Origin: Epiperipatus broadwayi
Lineage: Eukaryota > Onychophora > Udeonychophora > Euonychophora > Peripatidae
NCBI GenBank assembly: GCA_028023455.1
Contig: JAQFVV010012477.1
Coordinates: 987,501 to 1,051,500 of the forward strand
Length of the DNA stretch: 64,000 bases
Reading direction: 5' to 3'
This document shows, one piece after another, positions 49,567-61,609 of this stretch. The translations under genes were made by a program, and so were the position numbers. Positions within the stretch are counted from its first letter, which is position 1; every line of letters starts with the position of its first letter. The notes below the pieces were generated by a model. That model saw nothing but the letters and a program-made list of their open reading frames with translations. It did no database searches and was not told the origin of the DNA.

Positions 49567-51299
49567 CATTCAATATAAATTTATTTATTAAAATATCTTA
49601 TTTTAATTACTAGCTTTATTAACTCTTTTCTAATTAAATTATGCCTTAAATATTTAACTAGAATATTATGTGTTAACATTAAAAATGGAAGAAAATATTA
49701 TAGCTTTAGTTTTAAGTATAAAAAAATCAAACATATAGGGTTTGAACTTGGTTTCTTAACCATAAAAATTAATATATGCTCGTTGAAGTATTTTAACAGT
49801 AAAACAGGGAAAAATTAGCATTATTAACTTAAAATGCATTATTTATCATTTATATTATCATATATTTAAATATTTAAAGACTTTATCATCTTAAGTAGTT
49901 ATTTAAGTTAGAACTCTTATTATACAAGGTATGTAAAAATGACTTTACAGCTGTATAATATATAAAATACTGATATAACAGTTTTATGTAAAATTTATGG
50001 CATTATAGAGTATTAATAATAGTTTATTCACAACAAAATTAAACTATATATGTATTAGCTGTCTTGGCACACAATTTCATTTAACATTTAGTTTCTGCCA
50101 AAGCTAAAGATTATATATATATATATGCTTTTATTTAAATTAGTAATTTTGCTTGTTTGTTTATTTAGGATAAAATGATTATATATGCCTCTAATTGTTA
50201 AAGCGATTTCATTATGGTTTATGGTGTGTTGAGATTGCATTAATATATACAATTCATGCTTTCTGTTGTAACTCATCAATAAATTGATCTAAGATAAAGA
50301 ACTAGTAGGCTCATTTAGTACTTTTTTGTTTATTGACAACTTTGTATTTGTTAATATATATATATATATATTGTACCCTCCTATATGTTAACAACAAGGG
50401 CACAATATATATATATATATATATCGATTGTTGGGGTTTAATATAACTTCCATTTTAATTATTTTATTTAATAACTTCTGGATCTTGGATTATTCAGCCT
50501 TTATTTTATATTTAACCTTTATATAAATATTATCATACAGCTTCTGTAGGAGATATATTAGGGTTTAGAATCCACATAACCAATAAAGCATTAATATTAA
50601 AATATAACATCAGAAAGTATATTTCATAAAAGACACCCTTGATAAAGTCATAATGATAGATGATCTTATTTATTAGAACGTAGTAAATTTTATGGCTCTC
50701 TTAATCATGTCCAGTATACATATGTGTGCAAATTTTTGTGCACATGTGTTAAAAAAATAAAGTTTAAAAAGAATTCTTTAAAGGTCTTAAATATCTTTAA
50801 AAATAATAATTGATATTTTAAAAACAACTACAAAATTTATTTTCTAAAACTCATTTAAAATAAAATCTATTTCAAACTAGCTTTTTCCTAAGTTTAACCT
50901 ATTAAATTCTAATTTCAAATAGATATTACATAAATTAACTAATATTTCATTAACTAATATTTTACATACATCTTAACAGAGATCAATAAATTATATTTTA
51001 ACAAATACCAAATAAAAACTCTATCTAATACAATCAATTCAAAATATAAGTTAATTTAAACGAACTTTTTATTCATGTTTAACTCATCAAATTCAGACTT
51101 TTAACAATTATTTAATTAATATTCTTGTAGCAACTATCATTCAAATACGTTTAACAAAGATATTTTATTAATAATTTACAATGCCTAGTTAAGATTTTAC
51201 ATAGCTTAAAATTTATTTATTACAGGGTTATACTTATTTGAGTAAAAAAAATAGGAGTTTCTATTACATTTAACATCTAATGATATAAATATAAGTTTA
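49567..51299. other. A+T-rich DNA, no gene seen
   Basis: No supported gene. Two TA tracts at about 50354-50370 and 50406-50424 flank a short partly inverted segment (TTGTACCC / GGGCACAA). Confidence 0.45.
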
Positions 51300-51495
51300 C
51301 AATATATATAAAGGCCATATTTTGCGGGTGTGTCCATGTTAAAAAATTTAAATATTGATATACCAACGTTTCGACTTAACCACACAAATCACCCAGTAGA
51401 TGACTTATGTAATCAAGTCGAAATGTCAGTATATCAATATTTAAATATTTTAACACTGATGAACCCGCAAAATGTCTTTTATATATGCAACCTGT
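51300..51495. mobile_element. Palindrome of two PLE 3' ends
   Basis: The left arm (about 51310-51393) read on the minus strand gives AAGTCGAAACGTTGGTATAT, then TTTAAC and CCCGCAAAAT. The right arm (about 51400-51480) gives the same on the plus strand (AAGTCGAAATGTCAGTATAT, CCCGCAAAATG). These are terminal, non-coding PLE sequences in divergent orientation with no coding part between them. A related end occurs at 56735-56840 next to PLE F. Confidence 0.6.
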
Positions 51496-54039
51496 GAAAA
51501 TCTTCATATCAACATATATATACAATCATTATAGTGAATAATTTGTTGTAAATAAAACTAATGACTACAAATAGATAATAATCATTATAATGCATTTTTG
51601 AATAAAGGTCCAGGACTAAGTAGGATAAAAGTGTATTTTACAATGTAATGCTGATTCTTTTGGTATAGTTTTTCAATAGGTTTGTGTTCACTTATACATC
51701 TCTATTGGACTTCCAAGAATTCAAGTATAAATAGCTATTGTTGAAATAATTACTCTAATGAATTCATTTTATGCCTTTGACCCCGCGTTAGGGTTAAAAT
51801 TGTATATCATTTATTTTTATTATTATTCTATTAGTCACTGAAAATCCAATATAATATAGTTGTTTTTTTGTAGCATAGTGGTATACAATTAATTTGAATG
51901 TATGTTTTTTCAAATAAGAGAAAGTGGAATATTTTAAAATTAATTTATTAATGTATTACATTTGGGATTCGATATTTTTATTTTATTTTACAAGATTATT
52001 ATAGTTTCTTATCCAATTATGCATGTACTTGTATTCTTGTTGTATTTTAGTCTATGTCATTTCTCTATAGTGAAGAACTTATTTTATCTTTTACAATTAA
52101 CTTTCCAAGAGTTATTCTTTTATAACGATTCAAATTAATTTTTTACTACAAGAAAGGTATGCTCATTTAGGATTCTATTTTAATTAGGTTTGCATATTAA
52201 TTGTTTTACACAATTATTAATAAATTGGTACAATATAGTATAATTAAAAAATAAAGTTTTAAAATAAAAATAGTACTTCAGAATGACCTTTTTAAAGACC
52301 CTTATTAGTTATAGTTTGTTTTTGTTTTGTTTTTTTTAAGAATATAAACTGCCTCCATCTTTCTTCTAGACAATTACACATATTAATCACAATATTTGAC
52401 TCTTCAGGAAAGGATTGGACAAATGTTTTGGTGTTTGCCACTTTTTAATATGATAAAACATGTTTTTCATAAAAATATGTATATATATATTGGAGTAATT
52501 TATTTTTAAAATAATTTATTAAAAGAAAGAAAAAATATTATTATTATTTTTATTATTATAATGTTAATTAATATTTTATCTTCTAGTAATTTTAAATATT
52601 CAAGATGTTTTTAAATAAATGAACCTACATTGAGAGTATGTGTTTACTCTGCCTCATATATACAGATATTTTATGGACACCTATGCACTTAGTTCTTATT
52701 GTTAGTTGTAAACTACAATTTAGGAAAGCAAATAAATCTGAGTTTCAAATGAAAAAATTAAAAAAATAATTTTCATCAATCAGCTATAAATTTATAAAAA
52801 AAAGTATATGTTCATATATGTCTTCTGCGTAAGTGCATGCATAATCTTGATTTTATTTTGGATATACTCACCCTCACCCTTTTTTTAAAGATATGTAAAT
52901 CATTGCTTGGTCCATTGTTGTATACAATTACTATACATATATAAAATTATAAGTGTCAATGGTCACAATACACAACTTTCATGCTGCTGACATATTGTTG
53001 ATATTCTATTGGTTACTTAAGCATGAGGGATATATAATATATTATTATTAAAAGGAAATTGTCTTGACAACAGGTTGAGATTGTTGATTGATATAGATAT
53101 TGCGATTGCCTAAGCATTGATTGGTTTTAATCATTATATATATATATATGCCTGTGTGTGAATATCTATAATAATTAAAATGATGGATAGAGTGTAACAA
53201 TTTTGAAAGTGAAATCACACATTTTTGAATGTATTAAAATTTTATGTACTAAATTATACACTTTGGAATATAATCGTTTTATTAGATTATAAACATTGTC
53301 TTGCAATTGGTTGCATCAGGAGGAATTGTAATTGTCATTGATTTGTTGAAACCATTCAAACAGTGGTTTGATAAATGCCCTGATTTTAATGAATAATTAA
53401 GTTGTATTAATGCAATAAATTATTGAGAAATATATATATACAATTTTTATTTACTAATAAAAATAGCATATAGTGAAAATTACCGCACTTTTGCATCTTG
53501 CTAATAAGTATTACATATTCCTTTACTGATCAATAGTTCTTTAACTAATTACAATAATTACGAGTCAATCACATACAAAAAATATCATATTAATGAGTAT
53601 TTTATAATGACTAAAATAATGCAAGTTTCTTACAAATTCTCATTAAACTTTGTGAGCAAAACCCATTATATGTATATAATAGATCACCACAAATATTATA
53701 CATGCAAAAATATGTATCTTTTGCAATGTACTACAATTTCAATAAGCAGAATCAAATTATCTTCATATTTCTCTTTACATTGTTTTTCCATTATCATTTC
53801 TTAAAAGAGCAGTGTGAAATAGGGAGTTCATTGAACTCTATTCTCTGTTTATCAAATTAACTCATTCTTTAATATAATTCTTAAATAATATATATAATCA
53901 TTAAAAAGAATTATAATATCAACAACGATCAATAATCTCAATCCATTGTGAAGGCAACCTCCTTTTATCAATAAAGGTGTAGTCCACAATTATTTATGGT
54001 TCAATGTATTTATACTTTATGCGTTCATTCATGTATCAT
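51496..54039. other. A+T-rich DNA, no gene seen
   Basis: About 2.5 kb. Holds the dispersed repeat at 53068-53150 (shared with 41016-41105) ending in a TA tract, and a possible inverted trace of it near 53895-53960. Nothing else is supported. Confidence 0.45.
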
Positions 54040-56160
54040 TTTTTCTTATGAACATGACATTTCAGCTTGATCACAACTGGGTGATGAATGAAATATTATA
54101 AATATGGTTATAGGCTTACAGTAAACACTGTTATATAATGGTGTTAACATTCCACCAATAGAAAAGACAGGTATATAAAATTTAAAAAAATAAGCCAGAA
54201 AATCATCAGAGTAAAAATTTTATTTAAAAAAAAATCCAAATAGAAAGAAATGTGCACATGTCATCATGAATATTGATGTCATTTGGTCTTTTAGTATCTC
54301 TATGTCTTCTCTAAGCTTATATTGGTAAAGAGTGTCACAAACTGGAAAGAATCCTTTTAAATAAATCAAGATTTCACCCTGAATTCATAGCATAGAGTGA
54401 GTGTTGATGATGCTGAGTGTGGGATAATTGCATTAGCATGTTTATATCTTCTAATACTGATGCAGTGATTGTTTATACCTATGTAAGAAACTTTACAAAT
54501 ACAACATGAAATTTTATAATCAACATGGGCTTCAAGAGGGATTAAATCTTTAGGTTTAGTTACTGTGTTACTAATTTATTGATAAAGTCTATATGCTGTT
54601 TTATATTATAGTGTAATAATTTCTATAGTTTCATTTTATATAATGGACACTAACTTTACTAGATATGTGGGGGGGGGGGGTATTTGGATTATTTTGGGAT
54701 AGAATTAAGACTTGGTGAATATTATTATTATAACCATTAGCTAATGGAATACTATTTTTACGATTTATGATTTTTTCAGATGGTATTTGTCTGAAATCTT
54801 AATGCCTCTAATGAAAATAAGTTTTGGCAAAGAAAAGATTGGTCGATGAGTTAAAAATAGTAATATCTATTATTTTCCTGAAGGTTTGTGAAGATGGGAT
54901 TTTACTTGTGTTTATAAATTGGACTATTTCTATCATCTAATATGTATTGAATGTCTTTAGAAAAATTAAGTTTTATTTAAATTTTTAATTATATTCAACT
55001 GTGAATGTAATTGGAAATTTAAATATTCTAAAGACATTCAATACATAACATTAGATGATGAAAATAGTCCAATATATAAATGTATGTATCTATCTATGTA
55101 TATATTTTTTCTGAAAACTAAAAATGATAAATTATTTTGGTCCTGGTGATGAATATAACAAGAAATGGATGTTCTCCATCAGATTCTGGATCCATTGTAA
55201 ATTTAATATGAGAATGGATATTATTCAAATGTGAAAAAAATAATGCAATTCATTTTTATCATGTTGTCATATGATGAAATTCTCATCCATATATCAGAAC
55301 CAAATAAGAAGTTTTAAATTTGCTGATCATATTTTCTTTAAATAAATCAGCTATAACTCCTGAAATAAATGATCCCATAGATGTTTTAAAAGTTTGTTTG
55401 GAATGTCCATTATATACTGAATATATATTTGAATGGCAGTGGTTAGGTAAAACAATAATATGGTCAAGAAATTGCAGCATTGAGAAATTACATTTAGAGT
55501 TTCATCAATAGGAACATTTGTAAACCAAGAAAGATCAAAGCTGAGTAGAATATCCTCTGTATTAAATTTTTTTTTAAAAAAAAAGAGAGAAGTAATAGTA
55601 TAGAGTTTTTGAAACATGATTTAATAGCTGAAAATTATAGATTTTATGTAATCATATAAATATTTAGCTAAAATGTAATGGGAAATGCATTGCTTTTACT
55701 ATTAGTTAAAGGGGGTATCTACTTTTGGAATTTTTGGAAGCCAATACAATTTTGAATACTAACAAGATTATTCATGAGGAATTATATTATTATTTTTATG
55801 TCTTTTTCAATTGGTGATTTATTAATATTTGCCTAGTTGTTTTTTTTAAATAAGTAATGTGTTATCTATTTGATTTTTATAAATTTTATTTAGTAAAGCT
55901 AGTATTTTACTAATGTGAAACTCATGGTTCATAACAATAGTAGCATTACCTTTATCAACTGGAAGTATAACAATTGATTTAGCTGATTTTATGTTATTTA
56001 AAACCTGTCTTTCTTTTTTAAATATTATTTTTGTTTACTGTTTTTGTAAAGTATTGCAAATCTAGCTTTATAACATATTGAAGAATCTATTTTACCAAGA
56101 ACTGATTCAATATTACAAATAATTTCTTCAAATGGTAGGTGCTAATGCAAAAATAAAATC
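54040..56160 (-). pseudogene. Penelope-like element D, most complete PLE copy, decayed
   Basis: On the minus strand, from high to low coordinates: KSIVILPVDKGNATIVM (about 55940-55995) and YWLPKIPKVDTPF (about 55705-55750) are the N-terminal RT motifs usually reading VILPADKGNATVVM and YGLPKIHKxxxPLRP. LLSFDLSWFTNVPIDETL (about 55497-55555) is the first catalytic-aspartate motif. TSMGSFISGVIADLF (about 55340-55390) is the next box. The YVDD region near 55280 is damaged. After a linker, SYIGINNHCISIRR (about 54440-54495) marks the GIY-YIG domain. The 3' end carries AAGCTGAAATGTCATG near 54045-54075. Stops and frameshifts abound, and a run of twelve G at 54669-54680 lies in the linker. It shares its family with C1 and F. 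Confidence 0.75.
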
Positions 56161-56396
56161 TTTCTTTAAGATAGAAATTTCATGTGTATATAGAACATTT
56201 TTGATAAATTATAAACATTTGTGTGATTATAATTTAAATAGCACTTGTAATTTTGCCTTTTGTTTTTTGTTACTAAATTAGAATCTTTAATAGATCTTAC
56301 ATTTGTAAATATAATCAAAATTAGTCTCCAGTAAAGGATGTATTTTATTGCTAAGAAATAAATGTAAATCCAGAAATAAATTATAAATTTTAAGTC
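56161..56396. other. Spacer, possible PLE D 5' flank
   Basis: A+T-rich DNA between PLE D and the tRNA-like sequence; no gene seen. Confidence 0.4.
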
Positions 56397-56480
56397 AAGC
56401 ATTGTTAGCCGAGAGTCAGTGCAGCCGCCTTGCAAGCAGGTAGTTGGTTGCAGACAGTTGTTTGTGGGTTCACCTCCTGG
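56397..56480 (+). ncRNA. tRNA-Ala(TGC)-like SINE head or tRNA pseudogene
   Basis: GTTAGCCGAGAGTCAGTG resembles a pol III A box. CTTGCAAG lies where an alanine TGC anticodon loop would be, and GTGGGTTCACCTCCTGG resembles a B box (consensus GGTTCRANNCC). The spacing is tRNA-like, but the ends do not pair into a proper acceptor stem. An A+T-rich tail follows, so a SINE or tRNA pseudogene is more likely than a working tRNA gene. Confidence 0.5.
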
Positions 56481-56734
56481 TCGATGCTATGACATATAGA
56501 ATATATATGTATAAATTTTGTTTAATTTTTGTGAGTTTCATTGATGAAAAAATTTTGAATGATTTTGCTTATTATTTTGAGAATTTTATTTATCCTGAAA
56601 TTTTTCTTATGAAGCATAATTCTACAACAAGTGGCTATAGTGTTGTGGTTTTTTACACTAATAGAGATTTCTTCTACATTATTTCAAACAGTCAAACTAG
56701 TTTAAATATTTTCTCCTCATATATGTTTATTATA

Positions 56735-57322
56735 TTGATATGAAGATTTTCACAGGCTACATATATAAATGATATACTCTGCAAGTTCATCCATGTATGA
56801 TTTTAGTTATGAATATAACAATGTTTTGGCTTGATTACACAAGCCATTAACTCTTTGATGAATAGAATAAGATGTATATAGATAAGCTGGTAAACACTGT
56901 TTCATAACAATATTAAAGTTCCACCAATAAAAAACAAAAAACAAATATATAAAGTGAAAAAAATAAATATCAAAAAATCTTCAGAGTAATATGTTGTTTT
57001 TTTAAAAAAAAATATTCAATTAGGAGTAAGTTTGCATATGTCATCACAATTATTGATCTAATTTTGTTTTTTTAGCACCTCAATGGCTTCCCTGATCTTA
57101 CATTGTTTGAGAATGTCACATCTGGATATGCTCCTCTTATTAGAGAAATAAATATTGTGACCTGAATTCATAGCACGGAGAGTGATGATGGTCATGAATG
57201 TTGTTTATCTACAATTATTATAATAATCTATCTCTTCTAATAGAGATATGGCGATTGCTTACACCTACGTAAGAAGCTTTTCAAATGTCATACGAAATTT
57301 CATAAACTCCATAAGTTTATAT
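56735..57322 (-). pseudogene. Penelope-like element F, GIY-YIG and 3' end fragment
   Basis: On the minus strand SYVGVSNRHISIRRD (about 57235-57282) is the YIG region, followed by an SGHNIYFSNKRSISRCD segment (about 57105-57165) and KIREAIEVLKKQ (about 57060-57105). These match PLE C1 (SYIGMSNHHINARKD, IRKAIEIFKRSE). The 3' end near 56735-56850 carries the terminal sequence also seen at 51300-51495. The reverse transcriptase is absent and the frame is interrupted. It lies in the same orientation as D, about 580 bp upstream of it in element terms. Confidence 0.65.
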
Positions 57323-57430
57323 ATCATCATCAATCATTATCAATCCACTGCAGGATGAAGGTCTCCAAGTTCAATCCATCTTCCCCGATCTTTAGCTTCT
57401 CTTCTCTACATCACCCCTGCACACTTTAGT
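57323..57430 (-). pseudogene. RTE-type LINE C-terminal scrap
   Basis: Plus-strand ATCATCATCAATC, CCACTGCAGGATGAAGGTCT is the reverse complement of the end of an RTE-type ORF. On the minus strand it reads …LETFILQWIDND followed by a stop, like ILQWMNND at the end of the LINE at 40.9 kb. The related fragment at 25.5 kb shares TCCAAGTTCAA and TTCTCTTCTC-like stretches. Confidence 0.6.
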
Positions 57431-58123
57431 TTATATATATTATAATGTATATAACATATAAAGTTAAATACAATATTATATGTAATATACTGAAGCTGGA
57501 ATTAAGCCATGAAATATTAGCTGCGAAAATATTTATTAATACTCACCATTTATTTTTATAATTAATACAATAATTATTTTGTAGGGTTAACTCCAGTTTC
57601 ATATAAATAAAAAATACTTCCAAAACAATAAAAAACGAAAATAGAAAAATGATAAAGATAACTAGGGGGGGGGGGGACGTGAACATTTTTATACTACAAT
57701 TAATTTTTTGCTTTACATACTTTTGAAAATCATTTATATATACAGAATATTTTATATTTTCTTGTTAAACCTGTAATAGCAAAACTCTTTATAAATTTAT
57801 ATTTCTCAGTTAAAAATTTACAATAAATATATATTTCTCAGTTAAAAATTTACAATTCAAATTAACGACGCGTACTTATTATTCAACTAACTAAAATAAT
57901 TTAAGTTTGTAATTTGTTTTTAGAAGATAAATCTCCAACGACATTTATTTTAATACCAGAACAGAATTTCTTCGACTAAGTAATATTTATCTCGATATGA
58001 ACAAATCAAACGTTGAATAGTTTCATTTTTGCTTTGAGTTGGGTAAAGATTAAAGTCATCTCTCTATCATATCATTCTTATCAATCTTTATTTTCCTAGA
58101 AAACAGAATAAAATTTTATTTAA
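57431..58123. other. No gene seen
   Basis: Contains a run of twelve G at 57665-57676 and a 37-bp tandem duplication carrying TATTTCTCAGTTAAAAATTT at about 57797-57855. No gene is supported. Confidence 0.45.
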
Positions 58124-58321
58124 TCATTTAGAATTGCAAGAAGAGGTTACTCCTCCTAATTCCTTCCCTAGGGTTTTTTTGACGCTTAGTAAACAATCAT
58201 CCATCCAGCTATGGAAATGATCGTCTATCCTGTGGTGAATTTCAAGAATCGAGTCATCTGAGAAAAACTGATTGGAAGTTCTAAGCCGGTCATGGGAGAA
58301 AATTAAATACTTCTTACGCAT
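58124..58321 (-). CDS. Unrecognised open stretch, possible exon
   Basis: A 65-codon frame in DNA that is less A+T-rich than its surroundings, with balanced amino-acid use (…DRLRTSNQFF…, HHRIDDHFHSWMDD, LGKELGG). I recognise no domain. The protein is short, no splice sites could be assigned with confidence, and no neighbouring exon is evident, so it could be chance or part of an unknown element. Confidence 0.2.
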   Translation of the reverse strand: MRKKYLIFSHDRLRTSNQFFSDDSILEIHHRIDDHFHSWMDDCLLSVKKTLGKELGGVTSSCNSK

Positions 58322-58980
58322 ATTTACGCCTGAGTGATTTAATTAGAAAAAAAATCATATATATCTGAAAAAGATTAAAATGTCGTTAGGATAATCCTAC
58401 ATATTAAACTTTTGCACTATCTTATAGATAAATGTAAAAGTTGACCACTTATATAAAATTAATATTATCTAAAATGTAAAAAAAAAGTTTCTAAATCATT
58501 TCAATATACTATTGTAGTGGCATTAATATTAATTTGTCCCTGCATTTATTTATGAAGTTGTTCATATCCTCTCGGGAGACATCTGGCTGTATCCTCATTA
58601 TGAGTCAACAAAAAGCTATATTAAGTCAAAACATTAATGTTACTTCAAAAGCTAAGCAACGGTATTCTTACCCGACATCTATTAATATATTCACGTCGCC
58701 ATTTAAGTATCTATTTAGTTTTAATCATATATCAATATATCGATGTATCTAGCTATCTTGACATCATATATATATATTGAAGTTTGTGCATGTATTTAAA
58801 AATGGGTGAAAGAATGCTTAGTTATTGCTTCTCACGATTAAATTCAATATTTCAAATATTTTTTTGTTTAAAAATTATAGTATATTTTAAACTAATGTGA
58901 CATCTGATAATATAATTTTACTTCAAAATTAAATAGTTAAGATTTTACTTCATTAACGCTTAAAATAAATTAATATATAT
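58322..58980. other. No gene seen
   Basis: A+T-rich DNA up to the MITE. A 72-codon open stretch at 58534-58752 is unrecognised. Confidence 0.4.
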
Positions 58981-58981
58981 G

Positions 58982-59195
58982 TGCTCTGCGCACAGATAAT
59001 GAAGCTATTAATTGTCAGTGAATTATTAAAATTTACCGCCAAGCGCTTTCGGGACAGTAAAATTTGCATAATTTTACAGTTAATAATAAAATAAGTCGCC
59101 ATGAATATGGGACGGTAAACTGTCCCGAAAGCGCTTGGCGGTAAATTTTAATAATTCACTGACAATTAATAGATTCATTATCTGTGCGCAGAGCA
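58982..59195. mobile_element. MITE with 78-bp terminal inverted repeats
   Basis: Left arm 58982-59059 (TGCTCTGCGCACAGATAATG…) and right arm 59118-59195 are reverse complements with about one mismatch. They contain the unusual G+C-rich block GCCAAGCGCTTTCGGGACAG. The 58-bp middle is A+T-rich and non-coding. Flanks on both sides are TATATA, consistent with insertion at TA as in Tc1/mariner-type elements, though the exact target duplication cannot be told from the TA flank. No transposase is present. Confidence 0.85.
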
Positions 59196-59437
59196 TATAT
59201 ATATATTAGTTCAAAATTAAATAATATATTGATGAATAGATAGATGTAATTACATATATAGATAACTTTAGAGGTGGAATAAATTGATAATTGAATAGAG
59301 GAATGAATTAATAGATGGATAAATGAATGAATAGGAATATAAAGAAGATATATTTATAATATAAAAAGATAAAAACTAAGGCAATTAATAAATAAATAGA
59401 CACGTATATCGATAAATAGATGGATATATAGATGGCT
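59196..59437. other. GATA-type simple repeat region
   Basis: Imperfect GATA/GATG tetranucleotide repeats (for example ATAGATAGATG near 59235-59245 and 59305-59435). Confidence 0.6.
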
Positions 59438-59619
59438 AAATTATTCTTGACTAGATATCTCCAGTTCAAGGATTTTTGGCTTTCTATTCTCAAAATCCGT
59501 GCGCAAGGGATGCTTTCATCACAATATCTTTCAATTACTTGATAAAGATTTGTCAGTTTATTTTCTTTATTTGTCATCTTGAGTATAGCCATTACAAGAT
59601 TTTTTACTTTCATCTGCAT
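59438..59619 (-). CDS. Unassigned coding-like stretch, faintly winged-helix-like
   Basis: About 60 codons read MQMKVKNLVMAILKM, then NLYQVIERYC and LNWRYLVKNNLA. Hydrophobic spacing and a closing W-x-x-x-V-x-x-x-L resemble small winged-helix domains in a general way, but I cannot match a family. Downstream the frame runs into tetranucleotide repeat (ISIYLSIY) and is not meaningful. A CAG at the start could be a 3' splice site, but the pyrimidine tract is weak. It may be an exon or chance. Confidence 0.22.
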
Positions 59620-59689
59620 TTGAATATCAATTTATGTTAGTGAAAATCTGATGCGATATTACTTACCCAGATGTTAGTTCATATACATA

Positions 59690-60640
59690 CGTATGTATGC
59701 TCGAACACAAACAACATACATATAGAGTATCAATATATATATATATATATATAATACAGACTTACTTCATATACCAGGAGTTTAAATGTAATTATAGGAT
59801 ATTTGAAAACAGACTTTCAAGCTTCCTTCAGCTATTCACTCTATCTCATGCTACCAATACACTTGACCACACACATATAAAAAAAAAGAAATGATCACCA
59901 ATATACATATTTCATGCTGAACCAGCACAGTTGATCGAGATCATCATCTCCCACATATATATAATCAGTGCTCAGTTTATATTGAGATAGAAAATGTTCA
60001 AACTTAAATGTTCAAACTTTAATGAACATGTTCTACTCCACTTTCCAACTCTTCAGCCATGCATATTGCTGAAAATCTGTTTATGGAACACCTAAATTCC
60101 ATGCTGATGCCAATATTATTGTCATGCTCATGTTGACCTTGTCACTCTGACCCCTCATGTATATGACTTTGTTCATTTAAATATACAAAAGATTCAACCT
60201 GTCCATATCTTTTTTGTGTATTTAAATGGACAAGTTCCAATACACATGTTAGAGTGACTTTAGTCCAACATGGGCATGACAATAATATTGGCAATAGCAT
60301 GTAATTTGGGCATTTCATCATCAGATTTTCAATGACATGGATGGTTGAAGAGTTGGAGGGTGGCATAGATTGATGTTTGTCCATTAAAGTTTGAAAATTT
60401 GCTATCTTAATATAAACCAAACACTTATTATATATAGATAGATATATGTTGTGTGTGTAGGAGATAATGATCTGGATCAACTCATGAATGCTAGTTCAGC
60501 ACAAAATACTATATTGATGATCATTTATCTTTTTTGAATGTGTGTGATCATGTGTATTGGCAGTATGAGATAGAGTGGATAGCTGAAGAGTGCTTGAAAG
60601 TCTGTGTTCGAATCCTTTTTTCTCTCTCTTTATATGTATA
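59690..60640. mobile_element. Fold-back element tipped with tRNA-like promoters, copy 2
   Basis: A large hairpin. Outer arms (about 59800-59935 and 60480-60616) match copy 1 at 26.3 kb. The right end has GTTCGAATCC (B-box match) about 48 bp after TTGGCAGTATGAGAT; the left end is its inverse, so both units face outward. Inner arms (about 59965-60140 and 60220-60425) are also inverted copies, sharing blocks such as CCAATATTATTGTCATG and AACTCTTCAGCCAT, and are absent from copy 1. Non-coding. Short open stretches here follow the repeat, not a gene. Confidence 0.65.
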
Positions 60641-60689
60641 TAATAAAATGACAAAAATTGTGCAACTTTCCTTTAAGCTTGGGCTAAAA

Positions 60690-60985
60690 TGTTTATTAGA
60701 TGGAGCTTACCCATATAGCTATCTGGTTTGTAAGGTTGGATTTGAAGATATTTATGTGTCTGAAAACTTCAAGTTTTCAAAACTGATAATAACGTATTTA
60801 GTAAATGCTCTGAATTGGAGTTTTAGATCTAGTTTCTGAAATCCTAACTCTTCACTGAGGTGAGTCATTAATCTCAAAACCAATTGGTCTAGAGATGAGG
60901 GTTTTCTGATAGAGATTTTGAATTCAGTTGGCACTTATAATTAAAGCTTGTTTGGAGTTAGTGGTAAGCTCCATCTAGTGAATAT
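60690..60985 (+). mobile_element. Worn hammerhead repeat, single inverted-type copy
   Basis: It aligns with the plus-strand type monomers (…CATATAGCTATCTGG, TTTGAAGATATTTATGTGTCT, TTTAGATCTAGTTTCT). The ribozyme region reads CTTCACTGAGGTGAG…CTCAAAACC, so the CUGANGA and GAAA cores are both lost. Short terminal inverted repeats TAGATGGAGCTTACC (about 60699) and its complement (about 60963) bound it. The right end passes into TA repeats at CATCTAGTGA. Confidence 0.6.
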
Positions 60986-61147
60986 ATATATATATATGAA
61001 AAACAAAAACAAGTTTTATATACGTAAAAACCTGCTATCGCTTATATTAATGATCAATAGATGGAGCTTTACCAAGACCTCCAAACAAGCGTATTTGTTT
61101 ATATAAACGTCAGAGTCAATATTCACTGTCTCTTTTGTTTTGCTCCA

Positions 61148-61194
61148 CCCTCAGATCAGCTGATTTCAAGCTGATTTGCTCTCATCAGTGAGGG
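61148..61194 (-). ncRNA. Type I hammerhead ribozyme, 414-bp family, copy A
   Basis: Minus strand: CCCTCA, CTGATGA, stem II GAGC-AAATCA-GCTT, GAA, stem III ATC-AGCT-GAT, cleavage C, TGAGGG. Every core nucleotide and a 6-bp stem I are intact; predicted cut between 61154 and 61153. Confidence 0.9.
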
Positions 61195-61562
61195 ATAGGA
61201 GTTAGAAACTAGACCTAAATATTAACTCCAAGCATTTATGCAAAACGTTTCTATCAATTTGCAAGCATGAATTTTTTAGACACCTAAATGTCTTCAAACT
61301 CAGCCTATCAAACTAAATAGCTATATGGGTCTGATATCAATTCAGTTTCTCCACATAGTCAAAGCTTCTGCAATCTATATCATTGCAAAAAAACTTTAAA
61401 GGTACATTTATGAAAAACAAAAACCAAGTTTTATATACGTAAAAACCTGCTATCACTTGTATTAATGATCAATAGATGGAGCTTTACCAAGACCTCAAAA
61501 CAAGCGTATTTGTTTACATAAACATCAGAGTCAATATTCACTGTCTCTTTCATTTTGCTCCA

Positions 61563-61609
61563 CGCTCAGATCACCTGATTTCAAGCTGATTTGCTCTCAT
61601 CAGTGAGGG
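61563..61609 (-). ncRNA. Type I hammerhead ribozyme, 414-bp family, copy B
   Basis: Core intact. Stem III is ATC-AGGT-GAT, so only the loop differs. Stem I has one mismatch (CCCTCA against TGAGCG). Likely active but weaker than copy A. Confidence 0.85.

Noticed and set aside
59308-59440. C-terminal part of the 103-codon minus-strand frame near 59.3 kb
   Set aside because: It is translated GATA-type simple repeat (ISIYLSIY pattern).
60142-60480. 112-codon minus-strand frame in the large fold-back
   Set aside because: It lies within the inner inverted repeat, has no domain, and is best explained by the repeat.
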